Below, one piece after another: positions 17,960 to 27,458 of a stretch of DNA of 64,000 nt. Where the stretch lies: NCBI GenBank assembly GCA_018971525.1, contig JAGXAR010000004.1:41468-105467 (forward strand), written 5' to 3'. Source of the stretch: Nitrospirota bacterium. GTDB lineage: Bacteria; Nitrospirota; Nitrospiria; Nitrospirales; Nitrospiraceae. The number at the start of each line of letters is the position of its first letter. The stretch's first letter is position 1. Position numbers and translations under genes: made by a program. A model generated the notes under the pieces. It made no database searches and was not told the DNA's origin. It worked only from the letters and a program-made list of their open reading frames with translations.

Positions 17960-18344
17960 CAAAGTCATTCTCATCGGGAATCTCACGCGGAATCCTGAGC
18001 TACGGTACACGCCGAACGGAACGCCGGTGGCCAGTTTGGGCCTCGCGGTCAGCCGGCGATACAAGCAGGGCGATGAATTGAAAGAGGAAGTCTGTTTTGT
18101 CGACATTGTCGTCTTCGGCAAGCAAGCGGAACATTGCGGACAGTATCTCAGCAAGGGGAGCGGGATCATCGTCGATGGGCGGCTGCAGCAGCGCCGGTGG
18201 GAAACAGAAGACGGCCAGAAGCGCAGTAAGCATGAGGTGGTGGCCCAAACGGTGACGTTTATGCCGAAACGCCAGGATGGCGGCGGCGGGACTGAGGCGC
18301 CGGCGCACGATGATGCCGGGTATGAACCTGAAGAGCACGTCTAA
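17946..18344 (+). CDS. ssb: Single-stranded DNA-binding protein
   Basis: Homotetrameric SSB for replication and repair. The OB-fold starts immediately ([20 protein letters not shown]), and the C-terminus is short and acidic ([11 protein letters not shown]). The usual terminal DDDIPF-like hydrophobic tip that recruits partner proteins is not seen, which is noteworthy. GTG 17946 is preferred because GGAGG lies nine bases upstream; a TTG at 17940 is too close to it. It overlaps rpsF, implying coupled translation. Confidence 0.93.
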   Translation: MAGFNKVILIGNLTRNPELRYTPNGTPVASLGLAVSRRYKQGDELKEEVCFVDIVVFGKQAEHCGQYLSKGSGIIVDGRLQQRRWETEDGQKRSKHEVVAQTVTFMPKRQDGGGGTEAPAHDDAGYEPEEHV

Positions 18345-18361
18345 CAGAGAGGGAGACGGTT

Positions 18362-18634
18362 ATGGAGCGTGAACAGGGCGGAGGTGGAGACCGAGACGGA
18401 GGTGGGGGTGGCGGCGGACGGTTTTTTCAACGCCGCCGGCCTTGTCGGTTTTGTATCGATAAAGGGGCGATCGATTTCAAAGATGTCGGGCTGTTGAGAA
18501 ACTTTCTGACGGAGCGCGGTCGGATTGTCCCGCGGCGCATCTCCGGCAATTGTATGAGGCACCAGCGCGAATTGACGGCCGCGGTCAAGCGGGCTCGGCA
18601 CATTGCCCTCATCAGTTTTGCGGAAGAGCGATAA
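18362..18634 (+). CDS. rpsR: Small-subunit ribosomal protein bS18
   Basis: 90-residue bS18. The core is typical ([50 protein letters not shown]). The first 20 residues are an unusual Gly/Asp/Arg-rich tract ([14 protein letters not shown]) before the conserved domain. It lies 17 bases after ssb. rplI, which often follows, is not present here. Confidence 0.96.
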   Translation: MEREQGGGGDRDGGGGGGGRFFQRRRPCRFCIDKGAIDFKDVGLLRNFLTERGRIVPRRISGNCMRHQRELTAAVKRARHIALISFAEER

Positions 18635-18686
18635 GATAGATAAGTAACTGGTCACGTTGGGGATGGGAATGCAGGTAGGTGCCACG

Positions 18687-19277
18687 ATGGATCTGTTGAC
18701 GCCGCAACTGGCTGACATCACTGCAGATGGGCTCTCGCTGGTCGGCGAGGTAACGGCTGAAGAACTCGGCCTGACTGAGGATGATGCCGTGGTCCGTGGT
18801 CCGCTGGCTGTGAGTCTGGACCTGACCAGTGTCGAAGGGCTGGTCGCAGTGACCGGTGTCCTGGAAGGGACGATCCTCCGTGAATGTGTGCGGTGCTTGA
18901 AGGAGTATGAGGATCCGTTGGCTTTTTCTGTGCGGGCGGCTTTTATCCCTGAGCCCAAGTCGGCGCCGCGTCATCCGAAGCGAGTCGATCCTCGGAAGGC
19001 GCGTGAGGGGGTCGTGGAGGCCGAACAAGAAGAGGAACCTGACGATCAGTATCAATATCAGGGCAATCATTTGGAATTGGCACCCATGTTGCGTGAACAT
19101 GTGATCCTGTCTGCGCCGATGCAGCCTCTCTGCAGCGACGACTGCTTGGGGCTCTGCGCACGATGTGGGAAAAATTTGAATGAGGGGCCCTGTCAGTGTG
19201 CCGAGGAACCACCGATCCCGACATTTCGGGTGGTCCAGGGCATGAAACGCAAGACCGGCGGGTCGGCAGCATCGTAG
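18687..19277 (+). CDS. yceD: YceD/DUF177 family protein
   Basis: Member of the YceD (DUF177) family, which sits immediately before rpmF in most bacteria and is needed for 23S rRNA accumulation in some. It shows the N-terminal beta domain, RECVRCLKEYEDPL, an acidic stretch (EAEQEEEPDDQ), and the C-terminal zinc-ribbon-like CSDDCLGLCARCGKNLN. Several in-frame starts exist (18657, 18663, 18669, 18687). ATG 18687 is chosen because GGTAGGTG precedes it and because it matches the usual N-terminus. Confidence 0.88.
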   Translation: MDLLTPQLADITADGLSLVGEVTAEELGLTEDDAVVRGPLAVSLDLTSVEGLVAVTGVLEGTILRECVRCLKEYEDPLAFSVRAAFIPEPKSAPRHPKRVDPRKAREGVVEAEQEEEPDDQYQYQGNHLELAPMLREHVILSAPMQPLCSDDCLGLCARCGKNLNEGPCQCAEEPPIPTFRVVQGMKRKTGGSAAS

Positions 19278-19314
19278 CGCGACCGCCTGCTATCGAGAGT
19301 GAGAAGGAGTTGCC

Positions 19315-19500
19315 ATGCCAAATCCAAAACATAAACATTCACGGGAACGACGCGACAAGCGACGCACACAAAAATTGCGCATCACACCACCGGGCATGTC
19401 CGTCTGTCCGCAGTGCCACGAGATCAAGTTGCCGCATTACACCTGCTTGAATTGCGGAACGTATAAGGGCAAGGCGGTCATCCAGGTCGAAGAGTCCTAG
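19315..19500 (+). CDS. rpmF: Large-subunit ribosomal protein bL32
   Basis: 61-residue bL32 with the basic N-terminus MPNPKHKHSRERRDKRR and a zinc ribbon made by CPQC and CLNC. The start has GAGAAGGAG upstream. The normally adjacent plsX is displaced by about 400 bases, which hold an interspersed repeat. Confidence 0.96.
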   Translation: MPNPKHKHSRERRDKRRTQKLRITPPGMSVCPQCHEIKLPHYTCLNCGTYKGKAVIQVEES

Positions 19501-19609
19501 GCAGGTTCGAGAGGGGCTGTTGAGCAGTGCCTGCAAGGTTCGATGGCTCAACGGATCACCACGGGAGGGTGCTTGTATGCCTGTTGCAACGATCATTTCA
19601 CTGCTCTAA

Positions 19610-19806
19610 CAGGATGCTGAACAAGTCCGCTAGCGGCGATCTTGCATCGTTTAGACTCTCCACGTACCCCAGAGGGTACGCCTCGGCCCCTCACTCGCTG
19701 CGGCCTTGCTGGACGAACGTTTTGAGCACCCTGCCGAGTCGTGTCCGGTTGCCCCAGACATGCGGACCATTGGGTTTCCGGCGGGCCGGCATCATTTTCC
19801 CGCAGC
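19610..19806 (+). repeat. Interspersed repeat, copy 1 (MITE/REP-like)
   Basis: A non-coding element in the 397-base gap between rpmF and plsX. It begins CAGGATGCTGAACAAG. It has an internal perfect hairpin (CGTACCC at 19663-19669 with GGGTACG at 19674-19680), then GCGGCCTTGC, GACGAAC and an inverted version of its beginning, GAGCACCCTG, at 19724-19733. It continues through GACCATTGG at 19765-19773. The same landmarks in the same order occur at 56612-56788. I see no gene in the rest of this gap. Confidence 0.7.
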
Positions 19807-19897
19807 CCACTAAACTCCTGCCGCATGTGGCGTGGTGACGGCTGCTCTACTTTCGTGACCACGCGACACGTCATCATTCGATGAGTATTCAGCCGCT

Positions 19898-20923
19898 ATG
19901 AAGATTGCGCTTGATGCCATGGGCGGTGACCATGGACCGGCCCCGGCCATTGAGGGGGCCTTACAGGCAGTCCAGGAGTGTGATGTCGAGGTGCTGCTGG
20001 TTGGTGATGAGGCCATTCTCACCGCCGAATGTCGCCGTCTCGGCTGTACGGACTCCCGCCTGTCTATTCGGCATGCCTCGCAGGTCGTCGAGATGCACGA
20101 GTCGCCGGCTACCGTAGCCCGCAAGAAGCGGGATTCCTCCATCTGGGTTGCGACTGAGTTGGTCAAGAGTGGCGAGGCGAGTGCCGTGGTCAGTCCCGGG
20201 AACACCGGCGCCAGCATGGTGGCGTCATTCTTTGTGCTCGGGCTGACGAAGGGTGTCGAGCGTCCAGCGATCGCGACAAGCCTGCCCACTCTGACCGGTA
20301 CGGCGATCATGTTGGATGTGGGGGCTAATGTGGACTGTACGGCTCAGCATCTAGCCCAATTCGCCATCATGGGGAATGAGTATGGCAAACATCTCTTCGG
20401 AAAGCCCAACCCACGTGTCGGGCTGTTGAGTATCGGGGAAGAAGACAGCAAAGGGAATGAGGTCACGAAGGAGGCATTCAAGCTTCTTAAGGCCAGCCCG
20501 CTCAACTTCATCGGCAATATCGAGGGCCGCGATGTGTACAGCGGGAGCGCTGATGTGGTGGTGTGTGATGGCTTCATCGGGAACGTCGCGCTGAAGATTT
20601 CCGAGGGAGTGGCCGATACGATTAAGAAGTTGTTGTTCAAGGAAATTTCCGGATCCTTCTTCGGCCGCTTGGCCTACCCGCTCATTGCCAAGCCGCTCCT
20701 CAATCTGAAGCGAAGAATCGATTACGCGGAATTCGGCGGGGCGCCGCTCCTGGGCGTCAATGGCATTACGATGATCTGCCATGGCCGTTCGTCCGCCAAG
20801 GCGATCAAGAATGCCATCCGCCGGGCGAAGGGATTGGCAGAGAGTCGCGTCGATGAGTTGATTCAACGCGATATTGAAGAGAGCCTCTCACAAGCCAAGA
20901 CAACTGAGGATACACCAGCATGA
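19898..20923 (+). CDS. plsX: Phosphate acyltransferase PlsX
   Basis: Converts acyl-ACP to acyl-phosphate, the first step of phosphatidic acid synthesis in the PlsX-PlsY route. The N-terminus KIALDAMGGDHGPAPAIEGA, the segment VSPGNTGASM and GGAPLLGVNG are diagnostic, and the length (341 residues) is normal. The stop overlaps the fabH start (ATGA). It heads the lipid cluster that runs to rnc. Confidence 0.96.
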   Translation: MKIALDAMGGDHGPAPAIEGALQAVQECDVEVLLVGDEAILTAECRRLGCTDSRLSIRHASQVVEMHESPATVARKKRDSSIWVATELVKSGEASAVVSPGNTGASMVASFFVLGLTKGVERPAIATSLPTLTGTAIMLDVGANVDCTAQHLAQFAIMGNEYGKHLFGKPNPRVGLLSIGEEDSKGNEVTKEAFKLLKASPLNFIGNIEGRDVYSGSADVVVCDGFIGNVALKISEGVADTIKKLLFKEISGSFFGRLAYPLIAKPLLNLKRRIDYAEFGGAPLLGVNGITMICHGRSSAKAIKNAIRRAKGLAESRVDELIQRDIEESLSQAKTTEDTPA

Positions 20924-21894
20924 GAGCTCGTATTACAGGGACCGGATCGTATGTGCCGGCCAAGGTGCTGACCAATGCCGATCTCGAACGGATGGTGGCT
21001 ACCTCGGACGAATGGATTGTCGAACGGACCGGTATCCGCGAGCGACGTGTGGCCGGCCCCGGTGAAGCCTGCTCTGATCTGGCGGTGAAGGCGGCGGAGC
21101 GGGCCCTGACTGCCGCGGGGGTGCGTGCGGTAGATCTCGACCTTATTCTGTTGGCTACCTGCACTGGTGATTATCCGCTTCCTGCCACCGCCTGTCTGAT
21201 CCAACATCAGCTGGGTGCGACGCGTGCCGCGGCCTGTGATCTGTCGGCCGCCTGTTGCGGGTTCGTCTATGCGTTATCGATGGCGGATGCCTATGTGAAA
21301 ACCGGCATGCGCCATGTGTTGATCATCGGGTCGGAAGTGATGTCGGCGATTACAGACTGGACTGATCGCAACACCTGTATTTTGTTCGGCGATGGGGCTG
21401 GAGCGGCAGTCATCAGCGCGAGTGAGAACGACCGGGGCATTTTGTCTACGCATCTTCGTTCCGATGGCGCCCTCTGCGATTTGATCGCGGTGCCAGGAGG
21501 AGGATCGCGGATGCCGCCCTCTGAAAAGGTCGTGACGGAACGGATGCAGTACATCAAGATGAAGGGGAACGAAACCTTCAAGGTGGCGGTTCGGACATTG
21601 GAAGAAGTGGCGCGAGAGACCTTGGCTGCGAATGATCTCCGTGTTGAGGATCTCGACCTCTATGTGCCCCACCAAGCGAATCTGCGTATTCTCAAGGCGG
21701 TGGCCGAGCGTCTCGGACTCCCGCCAGGGAAAATGATGCTGAATCTCGATCGGTATGGGAATACGTCAGCGGCCTCGATTCCCATTGCCTTGGATGAAGC
21801 CGTGCGCCAGGGGCGAATCAAAGATGGGGACCTGGTGATGGTAGGGGCTTTCGGCGCCGGATTGACGTGGGCGTCCGCCCTCATTCGATGGTGA
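20920..21894 (+). CDS. fabH: 3-oxoacyl-ACP synthase III FabH
   Basis: Initiates fatty acid synthesis by condensing acetyl-CoA with malonyl-ACP. The catalytic triad is visible: Cys112 in DLSAACCGF, His in YVPHQANLRI and Asn in RYGNTSAASI. The length of 324 residues is normal. Its four-base overlap with plsX shows an operon. In this autotroph the acetyl-CoA would come from ATP-citrate lyase, encoded about 23 kb away. Confidence 0.97.
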   Translation: MRARITGTGSYVPAKVLTNADLERMVATSDEWIVERTGIRERRVAGPGEACSDLAVKAAERALTAAGVRAVDLDLILLATCTGDYPLPATACLIQHQLGATRAAACDLSAACCGFVYALSMADAYVKTGMRHVLIIGSEVMSAITDWTDRNTCILFGDGAGAAVISASENDRGILSTHLRSDGALCDLIAVPGGGSRMPPSEKVVTERMQYIKMKGNETFKVAVRTLEEVARETLAANDLRVEDLDLYVPHQANLRILKAVAERLGLPPGKMMLNLDRYGNTSAASIPIALDEAVRQGRIKDGDLVMVGAFGAGLTWASALIRW

Positions 21895-22080
21895 CGCGGC
21901 GGATTGAAGCTGGCCTTTAGCCCCGCGCCAGTCGCCTTTCCACCAAACAACTTTTCCCGTTGACATTCAAAGGAAATTCGACGATATCTAACTCACGGAG
22001 ATGGCGGTGAGAGCCCTCTCCAGCTTCGAATATGACGATGATGAGAGTAACCAGTAGCCTCGTGCAATCACCCCGGTAGT

Positions 22081-23040
22081 ATGGCGACTCTCCAATCAAC
22101 AAAGTCATCCAATATTGGGTTGGTCTTCCCAGGCCAGGGGTCTCAGTCAGTCGGAATGGGGAGAGCGCTGGTTGAAGCCCATCCGAGCATCAGGCGTCTC
22201 TACGACGAGGCCTCATCGGTGCTGGGATATGACGTTGCCGCCCTGTGTTTTGAGGGACCAGCGGAACGATTGAACCTCACGGAATATACTCAGCCGGCAT
22301 TGTTGGTGAGCAGTATCGCCGCGTTCCATGCGTTTGAGCCATTGGGCATCACGCCGGTTGCTGTGGCCGGTCATAGCCTGGGTGAATATTCGGCTCTCGT
22401 CGCCGCTGGGGGAGTGACCTATCGTGAGGCGGTGGCGATCGTGCAGAAGCGAGGTCGCTATATGGCCGAAGCGGTGCCGCCGGGGACTGGGCTTGTCGCC
22501 GCGCTTCTCGGCCTCACGTCAGACGGGGTGAAGGAGGTGTGTCGGGACGCCTCATCTGTGGGAGTTGTGGCAGCGGCGAACTTCAATTCGCCTGGTCAGA
22601 TTGTCATTGCCGGGGAAAAGGCTGCCGTGGAACGGGCCATTGAACTGGCGAAGGCCAAGGGATGTAAGAAGGCGATCCCCCTCCCCGTCAGTGTGCCGGT
22701 GCATACGCCCCTGATGCAAAAGGCGGCCGATCGGCTCGCCCGAGATTTGGCGGCGATCACCTGGTCCGATCTCAAGATGCCATTGATTAACAATGCCGAA
22801 GCCAGGGCCCTCACGAAGGCGAGCGACATCAAAGCATCGCTAATGCTACAACTTCCTTCGTCGGTGCTTTGGGAAGATTCGGTGAAGGCGATGGCCGCGA
22901 TGGGTGTGACGACGTTCGTCGAGGTTGGGCCGGGAACGGTATTGAGCGGCTTGATCAAACGGATTCTGCCTGACGCGGTGATCCTGAATGTCAATGATCC
23001 TAAGTCGCTCGAGGCGACCCGCGCTGCGTTCAGTGCGTGA
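22081..23040 (+). CDS. fabD: Malonyl-CoA:ACP transacylase FabD
   Basis: Loads malonyl groups onto ACP. Diagnostic motifs are VFPGQGSQSVGMG, the nucleophile elbow GHSLGEYSALVAAG and VPVHTPLM with the catalytic His. It is 319 residues long and begins 186 bases after fabH. I see no coding frame in that gap, and no strong promoter. Confidence 0.96.
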   Translation: MATLQSTKSSNIGLVFPGQGSQSVGMGRALVEAHPSIRRLYDEASSVLGYDVAALCFEGPAERLNLTEYTQPALLVSSIAAFHAFEPLGITPVAVAGHSLGEYSALVAAGGVTYREAVAIVQKRGRYMAEAVPPGTGLVAALLGLTSDGVKEVCRDASSVGVVAAANFNSPGQIVIAGEKAAVERAIELAKAKGCKKAIPLPVSVPVHTPLMQKAADRLARDLAAITWSDLKMPLINNAEARALTKASDIKASLMLQLPSSVLWEDSVKAMAAMGVTTFVEVGPGTVLSGLIKRILPDAVILNVNDPKSLEATRAAFSA

Positions 23041-23061
23041 ATGGATGTGAGGAGCGAGCGG

Positions 23062-23805
23062 ATGTCACTACATGGTAAGGTTGCGATTGTCACAGGGGCG
23101 GCGCAAGGGATCGGCCGGGCGATAGCAGAGGTGCTGGCGCAAGCCGGGGCTGATATAGTGGTCGCCGATCTTGATCCGAGCCGGTCGAAGGACGCGGTTG
23201 CGGCGGTGGAGCAGTTGGGGCGCAAGGCGCTGAACGTCAAAGTCAATGTGGCCGATGCCAGTGACACCAAAGCGATGGTCGACCAGGTCCTCAAGGAATG
23301 GGGGAAGGTCGATATCCTGGTGAACAATGCGGGGATCACGCGTGACGGGTTGCTGTTGCGGATGAAAGAGGAAGACTGGAACCTGGTGCTACAAGTAAAT
23401 TTGAACGGGACGTTCAACTGCACGAAGGCGGTCTTGCTCCCGATGACCAAGCAGCGGTATGGTCGCATCGTCAACATTGCCTCGATCGTCGGAGTGATGG
23501 GGAATGTCGGCCAGGCCAATTACGCGGCATCGAAGGCAGCGGTGATCGGGTTGACGAAGACGGTTGCACGGGAGTATGCAAGCCGCTCAGTCACGGTAAA
23601 TGCGGTCGCGCCGGGATTCATTGATACTGCCATGACGCAGGGATTGTCGACGGAGGTGAAAGACACGCTCCAGAAGCAAATTCCATTGGGACGGTTGGGC
23701 ACACCAGCCGATATTGCGGCGGCGGTGCGTTTTCTCGTGTCGGACGAGGCAGCCTATATCACCGGGCACGTGTTGCATGTGAACGGCGGGATGTTGATGC
23801 CTTGA
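23062..23805 (+). CDS. fabG: 3-oxoacyl-ACP reductase FabG
   Basis: NADPH-dependent short-chain dehydrogenase that reduces 3-oxoacyl-ACP. It shows the Rossmann glycine motif TGAAQGIGRAIA, NNAG, catalytic Ser in NIASIVGVMG, YAASKAAV with the Tyr-Lys pair, and a C-terminal GHVLHVNGGM. ATG 23062 has GAGGAG eight bases upstream and matches FabG N-termini. The in-frame ATG at 23041, directly after the fabD stop, lacks a site of its own. Confidence 0.96.
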   Translation: MSLHGKVAIVTGAAQGIGRAIAEVLAQAGADIVVADLDPSRSKDAVAAVEQLGRKALNVKVNVADASDTKAMVDQVLKEWGKVDILVNNAGITRDGLLLRMKEEDWNLVLQVNLNGTFNCTKAVLLPMTKQRYGRIVNIASIVGVMGNVGQANYAASKAAVIGLTKTVAREYASRSVTVNAVAPGFIDTAMTQGLSTEVKDTLQKQIPLGRLGTPADIAAAVRFLVSDEAAYITGHVLHVNGGMLMP

Positions 23806-23872
23806 CGACTGTGCGGGCAGAATATTGTAAGATGCTGCGGCGACAGGTGCGCAGCGACAAGGAGGGTTAAGG

Positions 23873-24130
23873 ATGGGGAAGGAGGCAGGAAAATCAATGG
23901 GTACTGTGGACGAACGGGTGAAAAAAATTATCGGAGAGCAGCTCGGAGTCGAAGAGGATGAGGTCACGCCTGAAGCCAGCTTCGTGGAAGACCTTGGTGC
24001 CGACTCGCTCGATACCGTTGAGCTGGTGATGGCTCTCGAAGAAGAATTCGGCATCGAGATTCCCGACGAAGACGCGGAGAAGATTCTGACGGTCGGGAAA
24101 GCGTTGGACTACATTAAGGAAAAGGCCTAG
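23873..24130 (+). CDS. acpP: Acyl carrier protein
   Basis: 85-residue ACP carrying the growing acyl chain on phosphopantetheine at Ser45 in the motif [10 protein letters not shown]. It is strongly acidic in helix II, as usual. AAGGAGGG lies just before ATG 23873, so the short N-terminal extension (MGKEAGKS) compared with E. coli ACP is probably real. An internal ATG at 23897 gives the more usual length. Confidence 0.96.
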   Translation: MGKEAGKSMGTVDERVKKIIGEQLGVEEDEVTPEASFVEDLGADSLDTVELVMALEEEFGIEIPDEDAEKILTVGKALDYIKEKA

Positions 24131-24145
24131 CGGTTGTCGGACGTT

Positions 24146-25396
24146 ATGAGTGCTCGTTCGACCAGGCGGATTGTCGTGACCGGTCTGGGGCTGATCACGC
24201 CTCTGGGGACTGGTGTCGAAAAGACCTGGAAGGCCATTTGTGCCGGTGAATCCGGTATTGGTCGGATCACGAAATTCGATCCCGCGGCCTACGATGCCCA
24301 AATTGCCGGTGAAGTGAAGGATTTCGATCCGGCCCAGTTCATCGAGAAGAAAGAAATCAAAAAGATGGATGCGTTCATCCATTATGCCGTGGGCGCTGCC
24401 CAGCTGGCGGTGGATGATGCGGGGTTCACCGTGGCGCCGGAAGAGGCCACGAAAGTCGGGGTCTATATTGGATCGGGCATTGGGGGGCTTGGATCGATCG
24501 AACACTACCATAAGATTCTGCTGGAGAAGGGCCCCGGGCGCGTCTCGCCATTTTTCATTCCGATGACCATCATTAACCTGGCTTCCGGGCAGGTGGCCAT
24601 CAGGCTGGGCGCCAAGGGGCCGAATTCCTGTGCTGTGACGGCTTGTGCGACGGGCAATCACTGTATCGGTGACGCGTTCCGACTGATTCAGGCGGGCGAT
24701 GCCGATGTCATGATCGCCGGCGGGGCGGAAGCCGCCATTACGCCGTTGGGGGTTGCAGGGTTTGCGGCGTCGAAAGCCTTGTCGTTTCGCAACGATGACC
24801 CGATGAAAGCGAGCCGGCCGTTCGACAAGGAGCGCGACGGGTTCGTGCTCGGCGAAGGCGCTGGAGTCGTGGTCTTGGAGGAACTGGAGCATGCGCGTCG
24901 GCGCGGGGTTCGGATTTATGGCGAACTCATAGGCTACGGCATGAACAGCGACGCCTACCATATTACCGCTCCGTCCGAAGAGGGTGAAGGCGCGGTCCGA
25001 TGCATGGACCTGGCTCTCAAGGATGCAGGCATCGGCAAGGACCAGGTCGGCTACATCAACGCGCATGGAACCTCGACGATGGCGGATGCTATTGAAACCA
25101 AGGCTATCAAGCAGGTGTTCGGTGAGCGGGCGTACCGCATTCCGGTGAGCTCGACCAAGTCGATGACCGGCCACTTACTCGGGGCGGCCGGTGGGATTGA
25201 AGCGGTGTTTAGTGTTCTGGCGCTTTACCACGGGATGCTTCCTCCGACGATCAACCTGGATCATCCAGATCCTGCATGCGATCTGGACTACATTCCGCAC
25301 AAGGCCAGGCCGGCTGCGGTGACGGTTGCGCTGTCGAATTCTTTTGGATTCGGCGGGGTCAATGCCTGCCTTCTCTTTAAAAAGCCGGACGCCTGA
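24146..25396 (+). CDS. fabF: 3-oxoacyl-ACP synthase II FabF
   Basis: Elongating beta-ketoacyl-ACP synthase. Visible are [14 protein letters not shown], the catalytic Cys in [15 protein letters not shown], and the two His regions NAHGTST and [13 protein letters not shown], ending in [18 protein letters not shown] 24146 gives a normal N-terminus, and TTG 24134 upstream is possible. It lies 15 bases after acpP. Confidence 0.97.
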   Translation: MSARSTRRIVVTGLGLITPLGTGVEKTWKAICAGESGIGRITKFDPAAYDAQIAGEVKDFDPAQFIEKKEIKKMDAFIHYAVGAAQLAVDDAGFTVAPEEATKVGVYIGSGIGGLGSIEHYHKILLEKGPGRVSPFFIPMTIINLASGQVAIRLGAKGPNSCAVTACATGNHCIGDAFRLIQAGDADVMIAGGAEAAITPLGVAGFAASKALSFRNDDPMKASRPFDKERDGFVLGEGAGVVVLEELEHARRRGVRIYGELIGYGMNSDAYHITAPSEEGEGAVRCMDLALKDAGIGKDQVGYINAHGTSTMADAIETKAIKQVFGERAYRIPVSSTKSMTGHLLGAAGGIEAVFSVLALYHGMLPPTINLDHPDPACDLDYIPHKARPAAVTVALSNSFGFGGVNACLLFKKPDA

Positions 25397-25426
25397 CAGG
25401 CCTGTGCGAGGGGTGTACTCGCCACT

Positions 25427-26134
25427 ATGATTTCGGCTTCCTCCGCCGACTCCCTCCAATCCTCGTTGGGGTATCGATTCAAGGCACTGGCCTTGCTCGA
25501 AGAAGCCCTGACTCATTCCTCCCTCGTCAACGAACAGAAACCGGCTCCGCCTCCACACAACGAACGGCTCGAATTTCTCGGTGATGCCGTGCTGTCGCTT
25601 GTGATGAGTGAGTATCTGGCTTCCGCCTTGCCGCAGTCTTCAGAGGGGACGCTCTCGAAGCTGAAGGCAAAGTTGGTGAGTGAGGCATCGCTGGCTCAGG
25701 TGGCTCGCCGGCTCAGACTGGGGGAGCACCTCAAGCTCGGTCGCGGGGAGGACCGTTCGAAGGGGCGTGAGAAGGACTCGTTGTTGGCCGATGCACTGGA
25801 GGCGGTGCTTGCGGCGGTCCATCTTGACGGGGGATTCGACGCAAGCCGCACGGTGACTCGACACATTTTCGCAGAGGAACTCACGAATATTGCCGCTCAA
25901 CAGGAGCAGCCTGGGGCGGGCGACTATAAGACCCAGTTTCAGGAGTGGTGTCAAAAGCGGCATGACACATTGCCACGGTATGTGACGGTTCGAGAAACAG
26001 GGCCTGACCACCAAAAGTTATTCGAGGTGGAACTGACCATTCAGGGCGAGGTCGTGGGCGTGGGGTCCGGGCGAAGCAAGAAGGAAGCAGAACAACAGGC
26101 GGCGAAGCAGGCCCTCAGACAGTTTGGGACCTGA
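25427..26134 (+). CDS. rnc: Ribonuclease III
   Basis: Double-strand-specific endoribonuclease for rRNA and mRNA processing. The catalytic signature appears as NERLEFLGDAVLSLV, with a second acidic site LLADALEAVLAAVHLDGG. The double-stranded RNA-binding domain occupies about residues 160-233 (DYKTQFQEWCQKR to KKEAEQQAAKQAL). Length is normal. It closes the fab cluster, a common arrangement. Confidence 0.96.
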   Translation: MISASSADSLQSSLGYRFKALALLEEALTHSSLVNEQKPAPPPHNERLEFLGDAVLSLVMSEYLASALPQSSEGTLSKLKAKLVSEASLAQVARRLRLGEHLKLGRGEDRSKGREKDSLLADALEAVLAAVHLDGGFDASRTVTRHIFAEELTNIAAQQEQPGAGDYKTQFQEWCQKRHDTLPRYVTVRETGPDHQKLFEVELTIQGEVVGVGSGRSKKEAEQQAAKQALRQFGT

Positions 26135-26196
26135 TCCGGTCGCCATGGTAGGATGACGTCGCAACGAGATCGGTTATTATTCCAGGGAGGCTGAAA

Positions 26197-26802
26197 ATGC
26201 AGAGACGAATCATGATGAAAATGCTGGCGGTAACGCTCGTGCTCGGTGGGAGTCTGTTGCTGGGGATGGGTGCTCTCTTCGCAGCAGACAAGGCCCCGGC
26301 CGGGAAAGCGGAAGGAGCGAAAGGTCCCAAGGCCATTATCAAAACAAAGTTTGGAGACATGGAAATCGTCTTCTTCCCAGAGAAGGCCCCCAAGCATGTT
26401 GAAAATTTTCTCGCGTTGGCGAAATCCGGCTTTTACAACGGGACGATATTTCATCGGGTGATTCCAGGGTTCATGATTCAGGGCGGTGATCCCAACACTA
26501 AAGATCCGAATAAGCCGGAGACCTACGGTCAGGGTGGCCCCAGTCAGCGGCTCAAGGCTGAGTTCAATGACATTGCTCACCGACGAGGAATTCTCTCCAT
26601 GGCGCGCACGAGCGATCCCAATAGCGCTGGTTCGCAGTTCTTCATTGTCGTGAAGGATTCGAACTTTCTTGATGGGCAGTACACGGTCTTTGGCGAGGTG
26701 GTGAAGGGGATGGAGGTGGCGGATAAGATTGTCAGTTTGCCGAAGAACAGCCGTGACCTTCCGGCAGAACGGGCGGAGATGACGGTCGTGGTGGTTGAGT
26801 AA
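26197..26802 (+). CDS. Exported cyclophilin-type peptidyl-prolyl isomerase
   Basis: Accelerates proline isomerisation during folding of exported proteins. An N-terminal hydrophobic signal segment (about residues 7-28, ending GALFAAD) directs it to the periplasm. A short Lys/Ala linker and a cyclophilin domain (residues 40-200) with FHRVIPGFMIQGGDP and GSQFFIV follow. The start has GGGAGG ten bases upstream. The next gene encodes a close paralogue on a lipoprotein anchor. Confidence 0.92.
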   Translation: MQRRIMMKMLAVTLVLGGSLLLGMGALFAADKAPAGKAEGAKGPKAIIKTKFGDMEIVFFPEKAPKHVENFLALAKSGFYNGTIFHRVIPGFMIQGGDPNTKDPNKPETYGQGGPSQRLKAEFNDIAHRRGILSMARTSDPNSAGSQFFIVVKDSNFLDGQYTVFGEVVKGMEVADKIVSLPKNSRDLPAERAEMTVVVVE

Positions 26803-26805
26803 ACG

Positions 26806-27444
26806 ATGCGAGGCTGGCGGGCTATGACGCGTGACTCTGCCGCCATGAGGAGTCTCATGCTGTGCGGAGTGCTTTTGGCGATCGGTCTTCTCATGGGTTG
26901 TGGAGGGAAGCCCGAAGTAAAACCCGTTGTCCCCCCGCCGACCCCTGGTCCGAGAGCCATTATCAAGACCAAGTTCGGCGAGATTCATATCAAGTTCTAC
27001 CCCGATGTGGCCCCGAACCATGTTGAGAACTTTATCAAGTTGGCCAAGTCCGGCTTTTACGATGGGACGATATTCCATCGGGTCATTCCCGGTTTCATGA
27101 TCCAGGGCGGTGATCCCAATACCAAAAACTCGCTGCGCAAGGACACCTATGGGCAAGGTGGACCCAAGGATGAGAAGGGCAATCCCATCTTGCTCAAGGC
27201 GGAGTTCAGCGACATTCCTCACAAGCGTGGCATTGTGTCGATGGCGCGAGCGAGCGAGCCTGACACCGCGGGGTCGCAATTTTTCATAGTCGTCGAGCAG
27301 TCCCCGTTCCTCGATAGAAAATATACGGCGTTTGGCGAGGTGATCAAAGGCCTTGGCGTGGCCGATAAAATCGTGAGTTTGCCGAGAAACGACCACGACC
27401 TACCGAACGAACGGATTGAAATGACGGTGACGATTGTCGAATAG
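26806..27444 (+). CDS. Cyclophilin-type peptidyl-prolyl isomerase, lipoprotein
   Basis: Paralogue of the preceding isomerase, only three bases downstream. Here the export signal ends in a lipobox (IGLLMGC), so the mature protein should be lipid-anchored at Cys, probably in the outer membrane, followed by a Pro-rich linker. The cyclophilin domain retains FHRVIPGFMIQGGDP and GSQFFIV and has a small insertion (PKDEKGNPILL) absent from its neighbour. Starts at 26806, 26824 and 26848 are all possible. Confidence 0.9.
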   Translation: MRGWRAMTRDSAAMRSLMLCGVLLAIGLLMGCGGKPEVKPVVPPPTPGPRAIIKTKFGEIHIKFYPDVAPNHVENFIKLAKSGFYDGTIFHRVIPGFMIQGGDPNTKNSLRKDTYGQGGPKDEKGNPILLKAEFSDIPHKRGIVSMARASEPDTAGSQFFIVVEQSPFLDRKYTAFGEVIKGLGVADKIVSLPRNDHDLPNERIEMTVTIVE

Positions 27445-27458
27445 CATCGCGTCTTACA

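Noticed and set aside
18345..18686. rplI gene after rpsR
   Set aside because: No bL9-like sequence is encoded here; yceD follows rpsR directly.
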